Shown one piece after another: positions 1 to 8,633 of a stretch of 64,000 bases of DNA; the stretch's first letter is position 1; the number at the start of each line of letters is the position of its first letter. Source of the stretch: Flammeovirgaceae bacterium BBD 1991-12 (GTDB lineage: Bacteria; Bacteroidota; Bacteroidia; Cytophagales; Cyclobacteriaceae). The notes beneath the pieces were generated by a model, which worked only from the letters and a program-made list of their open reading frames with translations, did no database searches and was not told where the DNA came from. The stretch is taken from contig LYSV01000013.1 in assembly GCA_001657315.1 (NCBI GenBank), forward strand, positions 1 to 64,000, given 5' to 3'. Made by a program: the position numbers and the translations under genes.

Positions 1-412
1 TTTGATTCTGTTCCCCATAATTGGCTCTGCTGGACCGGATGATCTTTCTTTCGTTCAGCAGGTTGGAAAGTGCTTCCCGCTCTATGGGGACAAACCATCC
101 GGATTCCTCCATTGCCCTCAACAGAATAGAGGTAGCTCCCTGGGTAACAGCGGTAGACCAGCTCGTTCCCACATTGGATTCCTTGTACTGTCCGGTTTGG
201 TCCCGAAATTTATAAACAGAAGCCACGATCTTTTCTCTCGGTGAGGGAAGGGATGTCATTTCCCTGAAGGCACCAGTCTCAGCGCCCAGCCTTGCTCCTG
301 CAATCCTTGCGGGCTGATGAAAATACGGGCTGCACCCTGATAGTAGTAGAATTCCGAAAAAAAGGGTCCTGAAAAAAAAACCTGAAGCCGGGATCATCCA
401 TTTGTCAGGCAT
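1..412 (-). CDS. csgG: Curli secretion channel CsgG, N-terminal part (cut by window edge)
   Basis: This is the outer-membrane lipoprotein that forms the curli export pore. Only the first 137 codons are inside the window; the gene continues beyond position 1. The reading frame was translated by hand because it has no stop here. It starts with a lipoprotein signal whose lipobox reads LLLSGC. Family-typical blocks follow: a conserved strand KIVASVYKFRDQTGQYK, then TQGATSILLRAMEESGWF and PIEREALSNLLNERKIIR, both hallmarks of CsgG. The gene is third in the order csgE-csgF-csgG, all on the minus strand. The start at 412 gives a 27-residue signal peptide; ATG at 397 is an alternative, and an in-frame ATG at 469 lies just after the csgF stop. 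The family call is firm; the exact start is not. Confidence 0.9.
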   Translation of the reverse strand, partial: MPDKWMIPASGFFFRTLFFGILLLSGCSPYFHQPARIAGARLGAETGAFREMTSLPSPREKIVASVYKFRDQTGQYKESNVGTSWSTAVTQGATSILLRAMEESGWFVPIEREALSNLLNERKIIRSSRANYGEQNQ

Positions 413-480
413 TCGCCAAACGGTGAGTTTGCAGATCACCGATAGTATAACATTAAAGCCAACTGACATATCCTTACAAA

Positions 481-882
481 CTATAAAGGCACCACAATAG
501 TGGTTCTGCCACCATCCAGCGTGTTGAGTATATCAATATTTACACCCTCCAGGCCTTCTGCTACATCTATTCTGAACGAGCCTATCTCAAAGGTTCCCTG
601 CTGAATATCACCATCCTCTCCAAACAACTCACCGATCAGCTCACGGGATAGTTGATTGATGATCTGGCGGTTGAGGTTTTCCTCAAAATCAGCCAGCGGA
701 TCATTGAAGGTATCTGCGTCGTCCTGAAATCTGTTTTGCTCCACCGCAGAGCTCAGCATCCATTGATAATTGAAGGGGTCACCACCAAAGGCCGGGTTGA
801 TCGGTCTGTATATCAGATCCTGTCCCATCGATCCGATGGCCGACACAAACATGAATAGAAGGGTTGTTGTGATTGTTTTCAT
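481..882 (-). CDS. csgF: Curli assembly factor CsgF
   Basis: CsgF is a small secreted protein that caps the CsgG pore and couples curlin export to nucleation at the cell surface. The 133-residue product has a Sec signal peptide ending near SMGQ, followed by the family's pore-binding segment LIYRPINPAFGGDPFNYQW, which matches the conserved N-terminus of CsgF. The middle is rich in Asn, Gln and Asp, and the C-terminus ends GGRTTIVVPL. It lies 12 bp after csgE and about 70 bp before csgG, so the three are probably one transcript. No curlin gene (csgA or csgB) is visible in this window. Confidence 0.92.
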   Translation of the reverse strand: MKTITTTLLFMFVSAIGSMGQDLIYRPINPAFGGDPFNYQWMLSSAVEQNRFQDDADTFNDPLADFEENLNRQIINQLSRELIGELFGEDGDIQQGTFEIGSFRIDVAEGLEGVNIDILNTLDGGRTTIVVPL

Positions 883-894
883 GGGTTTGAATTT

Positions 895-1443
895 TTAGTA
901 TATTCCTGAGCCTGAGAGATCATCTCCCTCAAGCTGTTTTACCAGTTCATTGTAGTTGGCCAGATAGTTCCCAACAACCTGAACTGCCTGCTGCGCCATT
1001 GCCTCCAGCACATCATACCGTGGCTGCACAAAGTTTTGGAATACCATATAATCATTGATCCTGATCTCCAGCTGAGTGGAGGTTCCCCGGAAGGGTTTTT
1101 CTGATATGGTGATCAAAAACTGCCCTTCAATATTAGTGGGCCATGACCACAGCGAATAAAATATTTCCTGAAAATCTATGCCTGCCTTTGAAACAACTTC
1201 ATGCACTATGAGTTGATCAAACTCAGCATGCATCTCGTCGAGATCACCCTTTTCAGGTGCCTGTACAGAGTCCTGTTCTGCCTTGAGTCTGAGTAGGTTC
1301 TTTATGAGCTGCTTTGCCTTTGGATTATCCAGTAGAACGGTGTCCTTTCCGGATGTATCTGCATCATGCACCTGGCTGCTTGCTTTGATAAAGCAAACGT
1401 GCAATAATGCCATGCCAAGGACTATATAATGTGATTGGGGCAC
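895..1443 (-). CDS. csgE: Curli export accessory factor CsgE
   Basis: CsgE is the periplasmic factor that closes the bottom of the CsgG channel and directs curlin subunits into it. The 182-residue protein has a short hydrophobic signal region, a charged spacer of about 50 residues, then the CsgE domain with FYSLWSWP, FLITISEKPFRG, TQLEIRIND and VFQNFVQPRYDVLEAMA. Order and spacing with csgF and csgG support the assignment. The longest frame starts with GTG at 1443; an internal ATG at 1413 also leaves a hydrophobic N-terminus, so the start is uncertain. It is the first gene of the curli export operon; no TAnnTTTG box was found directly upstream. Confidence 0.9.
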   Translation of the reverse strand: MPQSHYIVLGMALLHVCFIKASSQVHDADTSGKDTVLLDNPKAKQLIKNLLRLKAEQDSVQAPEKGDLDEMHAEFDQLIVHEVVSKAGIDFQEIFYSLWSWPTNIEGQFLITISEKPFRGTSTQLEIRINDYMVFQNFVQPRYDVLEAMAQQAVQVVGNYLANYNELVKQLEGDDLSGSGIY

Positions 1444-1689
1444 AATAATCGAAGCCTACTACAAACTCCATTAAGTTAGGCATTATCATTATTCCATCAA
1501 ACTTTTTCTGCGGTTAATCCTTCAACGGATCCAAATAAATCTCATATTTATCCATCAAGGTCAGTGAAACAAAATTGCGTCCGATATAGCGGTGTTTTCT
1601 TTAAAAGATTGTTAATACAAGGAAAATAGTTCTATCTACGATTTACAACCTCTCCGCCATGTGGTTCCCTGTAGGCGTAGCGTGATCTC

Positions 1690-2328
1690 CTACCTCTTCT
1701 TTTTTCGCTTAAGCGACTTGAAGAAGTTGGCCCAGTTGAAAGGATTGAGGAAAGGGTTGGGAGCCGGGCCAAAACGATTAGCCTGTGTTTGTGCCCACAG
1801 GTCCTGTGAATAACGGTAGTTCAGGGCGCCATCATAAGGAGTGGTTCGAAGCATAAGCGCCAACAGGTCTTCATTGTAACTGTCACTGGTTATGCCCTTA
1901 TCCACCGGCAGATTCAGGGCTACAAGTGCCTCTTTAAATATCTCTTCTGTAGGAAAAGGCATAATTTCTACCGTTTCCAGATAGGTGGTGTCGGAAACCA
2001 GCTCAATGATGATGGTCAGGTTATCTTTATCATAATCGGGTACCCTGAAGTATTGTTTTTCATAGCCAATGGCACTTACCACCAGTTCGTCCCCTTCAAG
2101 GACCGGCAGGCTAAAATATCCCACCCTGTTGGACGTTGTTCCTCTACCGGCTTTGGGCACATAAATGTGAACACCAGGTATACCTGATACACTATCTTCA
2201 CCAAGAATAATTCCAGAAAGTTGGATTATTTTTTTTTGTCCTTGTGCATAAAGGGTATTATTGCCTGCTAATACTACGGAGGCAATTAAAAATGAAAGGG
2301 CAAATATAATCTTTGGGCAATACTTCAA
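1690..2328 (-). CDS. Secreted carboxypeptidase-regulatory-like domain protein
   Basis: The 212-residue product has a Sec signal peptide (first 28 residues, ending LYAQG) and one CarboxypepD_reg-like beta-sandwich at roughly residues 35-110, recognisable from ISGIILGEDSVSGIPGVHIYV, GRGTTSNRVGYFSLPV and VVSAIGYEKQYF. The same fold is found at the N-terminus of SusC proteins, but no plug or barrel follows here. The rest (about 115-212) is specific to Bacteroidota proteins of this layout and ends in a strongly basic tail, KSLKRKKKR. It is probably a periplasmic or surface protein of unknown function. It is on the same strand as the curli genes, but a 246-bp gap separates them, so co-transcription is not implied. 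Confidence 0.75.
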   Translation of the reverse strand: MKYCPKIIFALSFLIASVVLAGNNTLYAQGQKKIIQLSGIILGEDSVSGIPGVHIYVPKAGRGTTSNRVGYFSLPVLEGDELVVSAIGYEKQYFRVPDYDKDNLTIIIELVSDTTYLETVEIMPFPTEEIFKEALVALNLPVDKGITSDSYNEDLLALMLRTTPYDGALNYRYSQDLWAQTQANRFGPAPNPFLNPFNWANFFKSLKRKKKR

Positions 2329-2410
2329 CGTATCTTAGGAATATGTGCGATAGAATTTCTAAAATTATCAATAGAACGGTAATAATCCTTACAATGTTCT
2401 CTATTTCTTA

Positions 2411-2418
2411 TAAATTTG
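2411..2418 (+). promoter_or_regulatory. Bacteroidota -7 box upstream of the ArsR-like gene
   Basis: TAAATTTG fits the Bacteroidota -7 consensus TAnnTTTG and lies 10 bp before the ATG at 2428. An alternative TTG start at 2416 would fall inside this box, which argues for the ATG. Confidence 0.5.
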
Positions 2419-2427
2419 ACATCACGC

Positions 2428-2811
2428 ATGAGACTTAAAAATTTTAGTCTGTCTATAGGTTCGCAAATTTTCAAAGCATGCTCGGACGAGTCGCGGTTAA
2501 GAATCCTGAGTCTTATTTTTCAAAATAAGGAAATGTGCATCTCCGATCTGGAGCAAATACTGGATTTCACGCAGACAAAAACCTCACGGCATCTGATCTA
2601 CCTCAAAAATTCCGGGATACTGACTACCCGCAAGATGGACCAGTGGGTGTTTTATTCCCTGAAGGATGAAGTCTTTGAGATCGTAAGCCAGATATTCCAG
2701 TTTTTGTCAAAAGACCAGACCCTGAAGCAGGATTATGAGATCTTCAAAACGATGTATTCCAATAGAGAGCTCGCCCTCAACCGGTTTGAAAACAAAAACT
2801 GGCAGCGCTGA
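2428..2811 (+). CDS. ArsR/SmtB-type winged-helix transcriptional regulator
   Basis: This is a 127-residue single-domain DNA-binding protein. The winged helix covers about residues 8-85: KACSDESRLRILSLIF (helix 2), MCISDLEQILDFTQTKTSRHL (helix-turn-helix), then the wing YLKNSGILTTRKMDQWVFYS. The usual ArsR metal-binding motif ELCVCDL is replaced by EMCISDL with a single cysteine, so metal sensing by that site is unlikely. Its stop codon is directly followed by the ATG of the HAD phosphatase gene, so the two are almost certainly co-transcribed. The start was set at ATG 2428 rather than the in-frame TTG at 2416 because the TTG overlaps the -7 box. The ligand and targets are unknown. Confidence 0.82.
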   Translation: MRLKNFSLSIGSQIFKACSDESRLRILSLIFQNKEMCISDLEQILDFTQTKTSRHLIYLKNSGILTTRKMDQWVFYSLKDEVFEIVSQIFQFLSKDQTLKQDYEIFKTMYSNRELALNRFENKNWQR

Positions 2812-3507
2812 ATGAAACGTTACAAAGCCGTTTTCTTTGATCTGGATCATACTTTGTGGGATTATGAGAAGAATTCGGTCGAGACGCTAACGGAATTGTA
2901 CGAGGAATTTGAACTGTCCAAACGCCCAAAGCCGGAGTTAAAGGATTTCATCGAGACTTTTGATAAGGTGAACACCCGGCTGTGGGCCAATTACAATAAG
3001 GGACATATTGGTCGTGAGGTCATCAGAGATCAGAGGTTCAAAAAAATATTGGCGGTATTCAACATTCGTAATGATGTAATGGCACGTAAAATGTCTGAAG
3101 AATACATCAAAAGATGTCCTACCAAAACACACCTCTTTCCACACGCTGAAACAACGCTGCGCTACCTGCAACCACGGTATGATCTTTACATCCTGACCAA
3201 TGGCTTCAACGATGTTCAGGACGAAAAACTGCGCCGGTCAAAACTAAAGGGATTCTTCAGGAATATTATTACTTCCGAATCTTCAGGGCACAGAAAGCCA
3301 TCCGCTCAAATATTTCATCATAGTCTGGACATCGCCAGAGTTTCCGCCCATGAGGCTGTAATGATAGGTGACAATCTGCATGCTGATATTATAGGGGCAA
3401 GGAATGCAAACATGGATCATATATATTTCAACCCGTCACGGTCCGGTCACAAAGAGTCCGTTACCTACGAAATAAACTGTTTGAGCGAGTTGCCCAATAT
3501 CCTCTGA
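2812..3507 (+). CDS. HAD-family phosphatase, YjjG-type pyrimidine nucleotidase
   Basis: This is a 231-residue haloacid dehalogenase-type hydrolase of subfamily IA. Motif I is FFDLDHTLWDY (nucleophile and acid/base aspartates), motif II is YILTNGF, motif III contains the lysine of GHRKPSAQIF, and motif IV is MIGDNLHADIIGA. A helical cap occupies residues 20-90. The pattern DLDHTLWD with this cap is typical of YjjG, a house-cleaning 5'-nucleotidase acting on non-canonical pyrimidine nucleotides, but the substrate cannot be read from sequence alone. The ATG follows the regulator's TGA without a gap, so expression is tied to that gene. Confidence 0.85.
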   Translation: MKRYKAVFFDLDHTLWDYEKNSVETLTELYEEFELSKRPKPELKDFIETFDKVNTRLWANYNKGHIGREVIRDQRFKKILAVFNIRNDVMARKMSEEYIKRCPTKTHLFPHAETTLRYLQPRYDLYILTNGFNDVQDEKLRRSKLKGFFRNIITSESSGHRKPSAQIFHHSLDIARVSAHEAVMIGDNLHADIIGARNANMDHIYFNPSRSGHKESVTYEINCLSELPNIL

Positions 3508-3537
3508 ACGCACTGTGGTGGTTTAGCACCTATTAAC

Positions 3538-3545
3538 TACCTTTG
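3538..3545 (+). promoter_or_regulatory. Bacteroidota -7 box of pruA
   Basis: TACCTTTG matches TAnnTTTG and lies 38 bp before the pruA ATG, which gives a normal short leader. It directly follows the HAD gene, so pruA appears to have its own promoter. Confidence 0.5.
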
Positions 3546-3583
3546 CGCACCGAAAACGATTTAAAACCTAAAATTTTGCAGAT

Positions 3584-5215
3584 ATGCCAAAAGGTGTGTT
3601 CCAGATACCTACTCCATCCAATGAACCCGTTCTTTCCTATATGCCCGGCAGCCCTGAAAAGGCGGCTGTAAAACAGGCACTTGAAGAAGCACGAAGCAAG
3701 GAATTGGATATTCCCATGTATATAGGTGCCGAAGAGGTGAGGTCCGGAGATAAAAGGCCCCTTTCACCTCCGCACGATCATAAGCACATCCTGGGGTATT
3801 TTCATGAAGGCGACGCCTCACACGTAGAGCAGGCCATCAACGCTGCGCTTGGGGCCAAAACAGCCTGGGCAGAGTTGGCATGGGAGCAAAGAGCAAGCAT
3901 ATTTTTAAAGGCTGCTGACCTGATAGCAGGCCCCTACCGTGCCAGGATCAACGCAGCTACCATGCTCGGACAGTCAAAGAGCGTATTCCAGGCAGAGATA
4001 GATTCAGCGTGTGAATTGATCGATTTTCTCAGATTCAATGCCTGGTACATGATGCAGATCTATCAGGAGCAACCAGAATCCTCCCCTAGTATCTGGAACC
4101 GGCTCGAATACCGGCCTCTTGAAGGATTCGTATTTGCGCTGACTCCATTTAACTTTACCGCCATTGCGGGTAACCTTCCGGCTTCCGCCGCTTTAATGGG
4201 GAATACCGTGGTGTGGAAGCCTGCCCATACCCAAATATATTCGGCCAACGTGATCATGCAGGTCTTCAGGGAGGCAGGGCTGCCGGCTGGTGTGATCAAC
4301 CTTGTCTATGTGGAGGGACCTGTGGCAGGAGATGTGATCTTTAATCATCCTGATTTTGCAGGATTGCACTTTACAGGAAGCACAACGGTTTTCAGGCACC
4401 TGTGGAAAACCATTGGAGAGAATATTGCGAAATACAGAAGTTATCCCAGAATAGTAGGAGAAACAGGAGGTAAGGATTTTATCATGGTCCATAAGTCTTC
4501 TCATGCCAGAGAGGTAGCCACTGCTATCACAAGGGGAGCCTTTGAATACCAGGGGCAGAAATGCTCCGCTGCATCCAGGGTATACATCCCTGCCAACCTC
4601 TGGGAGGAGGTGAAACGCTACCTGCTTGAGGATCTGGCGACGGTCAGGATGGGGGGTACGGAAGATTTTTCGAACTTCTTCAATGCCGTTATCGATGAAA
4701 AAGCCTTTGATAAAATAACAGGATATATAGAAAAGGCGAAAGCCAATGAGATGACTGAGATCATTGCCGGAGGTGGCTATGACAAATCAAAAGGATATTT
4801 TATTGAACCTACGGTTATTCACACTCAGGATCCGGCTTCTCTGACCATGTGCGAGGAGATATTCGGACCTGTCGTCACGATATACGTTTACCACGAAGAG
4901 CGTTTTGAAGAGACCCTGGAGTTGGTCAACGACACATCACCCTATGCTCTTACGGGTTCCATTTTTTCACAGGACCGTTACGCCATAGACCATGCTACGA
5001 AGAAACTGGTCAATGCAGCCGGCAACTTTTACATCAACGACAAACCTACCGGAGCAGTGGTAGGGCAGCAGCCGTTTGGCGGAGCCAGAGGGTCCGGTAC
5101 CAATGACAAGGCCGGATCAGTACTCAACCTGCTCAGGTGGGTTTCACCACGCACTATAAAGGAAACTTTCGTGCCTCCTGTAGATTATCGTTACCCATTC
5201 CTTCAGGAGGAATAA
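3584..5215 (+). CDS. pruA: 1-pyrroline-5-carboxylate dehydrogenase (L-glutamate gamma-semialdehyde dehydrogenase)
   Basis: This enzyme oxidises L-glutamate gamma-semialdehyde to glutamate with NAD+, the second step of proline catabolism. The 543-residue length and whole-protein pattern match stand-alone PruA. Aldehyde dehydrogenase motifs are intact: the nucleotide-site segment TPFNFTAIAGNLP, the general base E293 in VGETGGKDF, the catalytic C327 in GQKCSAASR, and EEIFGPVVTIYVY near residue 430. The C-terminal substrate-anchor region includes INDKPTGAVVGQQPFGG. No proline dehydrogenase gene is adjacent, so it is not the bifunctional PutA arrangement. It is monocistronic, with a -7 box 38 bp upstream and a strong palindromic terminator 24 bp downstream. 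Confidence 0.97.
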   Translation: MPKGVFQIPTPSNEPVLSYMPGSPEKAAVKQALEEARSKELDIPMYIGAEEVRSGDKRPLSPPHDHKHILGYFHEGDASHVEQAINAALGAKTAWAELAWEQRASIFLKAADLIAGPYRARINAATMLGQSKSVFQAEIDSACELIDFLRFNAWYMMQIYQEQPESSPSIWNRLEYRPLEGFVFALTPFNFTAIAGNLPASAALMGNTVVWKPAHTQIYSANVIMQVFREAGLPAGVINLVYVEGPVAGDVIFNHPDFAGLHFTGSTTVFRHLWKTIGENIAKYRSYPRIVGETGGKDFIMVHKSSHAREVATAITRGAFEYQGQKCSAASRVYIPANLWEEVKRYLLEDLATVRMGGTEDFSNFFNAVIDEKAFDKITGYIEKAKANEMTEIIAGGGYDKSKGYFIEPTVIHTQDPASLTMCEEIFGPVVTIYVYHEERFEETLELVNDTSPYALTGSIFSQDRYAIDHATKKLVNAAGNFYINDKPTGAVVGQQPFGGARGSGTNDKAGSVLNLLRWVSPRTIKETFVPPVDYRYPFLQEE

Positions 5216-5239
5216 TGACCATGGCAAATAGAATAGTGG

Positions 5240-5268
5240 ATAGCAGGCCCGGGCCTGCTATTTTATTT
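5240..5268 (+). terminator. Intrinsic terminator of pruA
   Basis: Positions 5240-5261 are a perfect 22-nt palindrome (ATAGCAGGCCC and its complement), followed by a T-rich tail. It begins 24 bp after the pruA stop. Confidence 0.8.
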
Positions 5269-5313
5269 TACACCAAATAACGCTTGTTTCCCAAGAGGGA
5301 ACTTAAATTATTA

Positions 5314-5321
5314 TATATTTG
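5314..5321 (+). promoter_or_regulatory. Bacteroidota -7 box upstream of the receiver-like gene
   Basis: TATATTTG matches TAnnTTTG, 60 bp before the ATG at 5382, between the pruA terminator and the next gene. Confidence 0.45.
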
Positions 5322-5381
5322 CAGGGAAAGGTATAAGGTGAAATATAATCTGTTTGATCTAACCCGTAACCCTGCGCATTT

Positions 5382-5894
5382 ATGCGATTCTTTCCATTGA
5401 GCAAAATCAGTCAGCTACGTAAAGCCAGCTCAAAAAATGTTCCGGATGTTGTGGACATAAAGTTCCCTTCGGAGCTAAAGGATGGCGACCAAACGGAAAG
5501 GGAAGTACTGATTTTTATTGTGGATGATGACCCGGGTTTCATGCAGATCCTCAACACCCATCTGCTGAACTTTTCCTATGAAAAGAATAATGTCATTTAC
5601 CGTTTCAAGGTAAAAAACTACGCTACCGGCGGCAGTTGCCTGAAGGACCTGAAGGAGAACCCCAATGTACTTTTGGTCAACTATCACATCAATGATGGCC
5701 TGAAAAATGTAATGACCGGGCGGCAGCTCCTCGATACTATCCTCGAAGCTGATCCTGCTCAGAAAATCGTAGTAATGAATGATCTGGAGGACCATCTCAA
5801 AGGCATCCATCTGGCTAAAGGCCTCCGGGAAGAGATCCGCCGCGATACCAAAGCTCTCAAAAAACTGGAAAGGATCCTGCAGGAGCTGGTGTAG
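5382..5894 (+). CDS. Degenerate CheY-like receiver protein
   Basis: The 170-residue protein has an N-terminal extension of about 45 residues and then a receiver-like fold. The first strand and acidic pair are present (LIFIVDDDPGFMQIL). The strand that should end in the phospho-accepting aspartate reads NVLLVNYHIND, with asparagine in its place. The next strand, KIVVMND, lacks the conserved Ser/Thr, and the invariant lysine after strand 5 cannot be placed. It is therefore probably a pseudo-receiver that does not take part in normal phosphotransfer, perhaps a protein-interaction module. No output domain follows; the C-terminus is a basic amphipathic helix. It stands alone, with no kinase gene nearby. 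Confidence 0.65.
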   Translation: MRFFPLSKISQLRKASSKNVPDVVDIKFPSELKDGDQTEREVLIFIVDDDPGFMQILNTHLLNFSYEKNNVIYRFKVKNYATGGSCLKDLKENPNVLLVNYHINDGLKNVMTGRQLLDTILEADPAQKIVVMNDLEDHLKGIHLAKGLREEIRRDTKALKKLERILQELV

Positions 5895-6028
5895 GGTTTG
5901 TACTTGCTATTAGTTGAAGGTTGTTGGTTGATTGTAAATTAAAAAACAATTATCTGTTTTTCTGTTCGGAGCACCAACCAACGACTATCAACAAATTTCC
6001 GTTTTTACGCTGCATGCATAATAAATTC

Positions 6029-6036
6029 TATTTTTG
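6029..6036 (+). promoter_or_regulatory. Bacteroidota -7 box of the fatty-acid-hydroxylase-like gene
   Basis: TATTTTTG matches TAnnTTTG, 21 bp before the ATG at 6058. An in-frame TTG at 6034 overlaps it and is therefore unlikely to be the start codon. Confidence 0.5.
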
Positions 6037-6057
6037 TATATTTACCTATACAACCCT

Positions 6058-7332
6058 ATGGAACAGTACGCCGCCATATTGAACTATGCTATTCCCTTTT
6101 TTATGTCACTTCTTGTCATAGAAAGACTGGTGGCATGGAAAATGGGAGCCAGAGTCATTAACAGTATGGATACTCTTTCCAGCCTCAGTTCCGGGATCAC
6201 CAACGTAATAAAAGATGTCCTTGGCCTTACGTTCGTGATCGTTTCATATAACTGGTTGGTAAGCCACATTGCCCTTTTTGGCATTGAAACTACATGGCTT
6301 TTGTATGTACTCGCGTTTATCGGCCTGGATTTTGCCGGATACTGGAACCACAGGCTTTCACATCAGGTCAATTACTTCTGGAATGTTCACATCATCCACC
6401 ACAGTAGTGAGGAATTTAACCTGGCCTGTGCGCTCAGGCAATCCATATCCAACATCTTCTCTACGCTCACATTTTTCCTGATCCCCACAGCGCTGATAGG
6501 GGTGCCTGCGGAAGTCATTGCCGTTGTTGCTCCGCTGCATTTGTTCGCTCAGTACTGGTATCATACCCGCCTGATCGGGAAAATGGGTTTTCTGGAGAAG
6601 ATCATTGTCACTCCGTCGCATCACAGAGTGCATCACGCCATCAATGAAGAGTACCTTGACAAAAATATGTCCCAGATATTCATTATATGGGATAAGCTGT
6701 TCGGTACTTTTCAGGAAGAGCTGGAGGATGTTCCGCCGGTATACGGAGTAAAAAGGGCGGTAAGGACATGGAATCCCATTATCATAAATTTCATGCACCT
6801 GTGGTTGCTCATAAAGGATGCATGGCGTACCAGAAGCTGGAAAGACAAGCTGAGGATCTGGATCATGCCCACGGGCTGGAGACCGGCTGACGTGGTTGAA
6901 AAATATCCTGTAAAGGTAATAGACGAGGTGTATGAATACAAAAAATACGGTCCGTCATCCTCCAGATGGCTGCACCTGTGGTCATGGACACAGTTTCTAA
7001 TGGTCTTTCTTTTAATGATGTACCTTTTCAACAATTTTTCAAACATTGGTTTTCCCGGAGTTTTAATATATGGGCTCTTCCTTGTATTCTGTATTTTCAG
7101 TTACTCCATGTTGATGGACAGAAATCCTTACAGCGCTTACGTAGAAATTCTCAAGTCAGCTACCGGAGTTTTTCTTATCTGGCAGCAGGGTGATTGGTTC
7201 CACTTAAATGATATATTACCGGAAGGAGCATACTGGTTGGGTGCTTTTTTCATCCTGTCAGCGCTGGTCACTACAGGTTTTGTCGCCTTTGAATTAAAGT
7301 CTGCGAGTCAAAAGACCTTGTTTCAAGGGTAG
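6058..7332 (+). CDS. Sterol desaturase / fatty acid hydroxylase family membrane protein
   Basis: This is a 424-residue integral membrane di-iron oxygenase-like protein. The histidine boxes of the family are all visible: HRLSH (about residue 100), HIIHHS shortly after, and HHRVHH near residue 190, with an additional pair in the loop QYWYHTR. Hydrophobic segments flank the boxes, and three or more further membrane segments lie in the C-terminal 150 residues. Family members hydroxylate or desaturate lipid chains or sterol-like and ether-lipid substrates; the substrate here is unknown. The C-terminal membrane extension makes it longer than minimal hydroxylases (about 250-300 residues). The start was moved to ATG 6058 because the longer frame overlaps the -7 box. 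It is monocistronic. Confidence 0.85.
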   Translation: MEQYAAILNYAIPFFMSLLVIERLVAWKMGARVINSMDTLSSLSSGITNVIKDVLGLTFVIVSYNWLVSHIALFGIETTWLLYVLAFIGLDFAGYWNHRLSHQVNYFWNVHIIHHSSEEFNLACALRQSISNIFSTLTFFLIPTALIGVPAEVIAVVAPLHLFAQYWYHTRLIGKMGFLEKIIVTPSHHRVHHAINEEYLDKNMSQIFIIWDKLFGTFQEELEDVPPVYGVKRAVRTWNPIIINFMHLWLLIKDAWRTRSWKDKLRIWIMPTGWRPADVVEKYPVKVIDEVYEYKKYGPSSSRWLHLWSWTQFLMVFLLMMYLFNNFSNIGFPGVLIYGLFLVFCIFSYSMLMDRNPYSAYVEILKSATGVFLIWQQGDWFHLNDILPEGAYWLGAFFILSALVTTGFVAFELKSASQKTLFQG

Positions 7333-7575
7333 TCCACCTCCTTTTACACAAGGACTCAGGGCACCTTGAGCATGCCGCTTACCACATAAATTATGAATAT
7401 GCAGGTAGGAATTTTTGCATGTCAAATGTTCTATTTTCAGACAAAAGGTACATCTGTCTGTACAGGGTAGTAAAATCTATAATTATGCCTGAAAGAAACG
7501 ATGTGGATCAGGCCTGACAGACGTGTTAAACCTTAACGTATTTTAATTCGTAATGAAAATAATCTGTATGACTCT

Positions 7576-8265
7576 ATGGAAACACCAAACCTAAAGACCT
7601 GCCTGGATTTTCTATCCACATTAAAAAAGAATAATAACCGGGAATGGTTTAACGGTAACAAGCCCGTGTATATGGCTGCTCATGAGCAGTTGATCCTGTT
7701 TGCTGATCAGTTGCTGGAAAAAATGAACACCCATGACAGCATCGAAACACCTTCCGGCAAAAAGAGTCTCTTTCGCATTTATCGTGACGTTCGCTTTTCC
7801 AAAGACAAAACCCCTTACCAAACTCATTTTTCCGGTGGTTTCAGACGAGCAACGCATTTGCGAAGAGGCGGGTATTATTTCCGGATACAACCGGGGAACT
7901 CTTTGATAGCCGGTGGCTTTTGGGGACCTTCTTCTGACGATCTAAAGCATATACGCTCACAAATTGCTCAGGATGACGCGCCATTAAGAGAGTTGCTGGC
8001 GGATAAAAAGTTCAAATCATATTTTGGCAATCTGGAAGGAGAAAAGGTAAAAACAGCGCCCAAGGGATTTACAAAGGATGATCCTGCCATTGACCTGATA
8101 CGGCACAAGCAGTTCCTGCTGGTCCACAGCTTTCAGGATGATGAAATAATCAAGAGTGATTTTGCCAAAAAGGTGGATCAGGGATTCCGCAATATGAGAC
8201 CCTTTTTCGATCATATGAGTGAAATGCTCACCACCGATCTGAACGGCACTCCATTGTATCAATGA
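7576..8265 (+). CDS. DUF2461 family protein
   Basis: This 229-residue soluble protein shows the typical DUF2461 pattern: FLSTLKKNNNREWFNGNKPVY at the N-terminus, SLFRIYRDVRFSKDKTPY near residue 65, and GGYYFRIQPGNSLIAGGFW near residue 100. The family is widespread in bacteria and fungi without an assigned biochemical activity. No signal peptide or membrane segment is seen. It stands alone between a 243-bp gap and a 368-bp gap, so the neighbourhood does not help to assign a role. Confidence 0.88.
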   Translation: METPNLKTCLDFLSTLKKNNNREWFNGNKPVYMAAHEQLILFADQLLEKMNTHDSIETPSGKKSLFRIYRDVRFSKDKTPYQTHFSGGFRRATHLRRGGYYFRIQPGNSLIAGGFWGPSSDDLKHIRSQIAQDDAPLRELLADKKFKSYFGNLEGEKVKTAPKGFTKDDPAIDLIRHKQFLLVHSFQDDEIIKSDFAKKVDQGFRNMRPFFDHMSEMLTTDLNGTPLYQ

Positions 8266-8633
8266 TCAGAAGGATCTAAGCGATACGCTGGTGGAGTTCA
8301 GGCTCCGGACTCGGTTTTGTTTAAAATTTCTTTACTGAATTTGAACTCCCACATCTCAAAAAGTTATTATATGAAATTTTTTTGTTCATATTTTGATTTT
8401 TTGACACATGAAATCGGAAAGAGCAGAACTGCCCAAATTTTCCCTAAAAACTGACAGAAAATTTTCATTCCACCCTCATGATCAGATAACTCAATGGCTT
8501 TAAGACGATTATGCGAGTATTGGTCAGAACGTCAAAACCAAATTAACCCTTTTCTGTTGGCATACTACACTTAAAAAAGGTAATAAACGATTACAAACCT
8601 TACATCAGTTGCGACCTATAAATAAAAAAGAAA
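8266..8633. other. Intergenic gap before the poly-Asp lipoprotein gene
   Basis: This AT-rich gap has no open frame with coding character on either strand. I see no clear hairpin, repeat or TAnnTTTG box. It presumably carries the promoter of the following gene. Confidence 0.4.
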
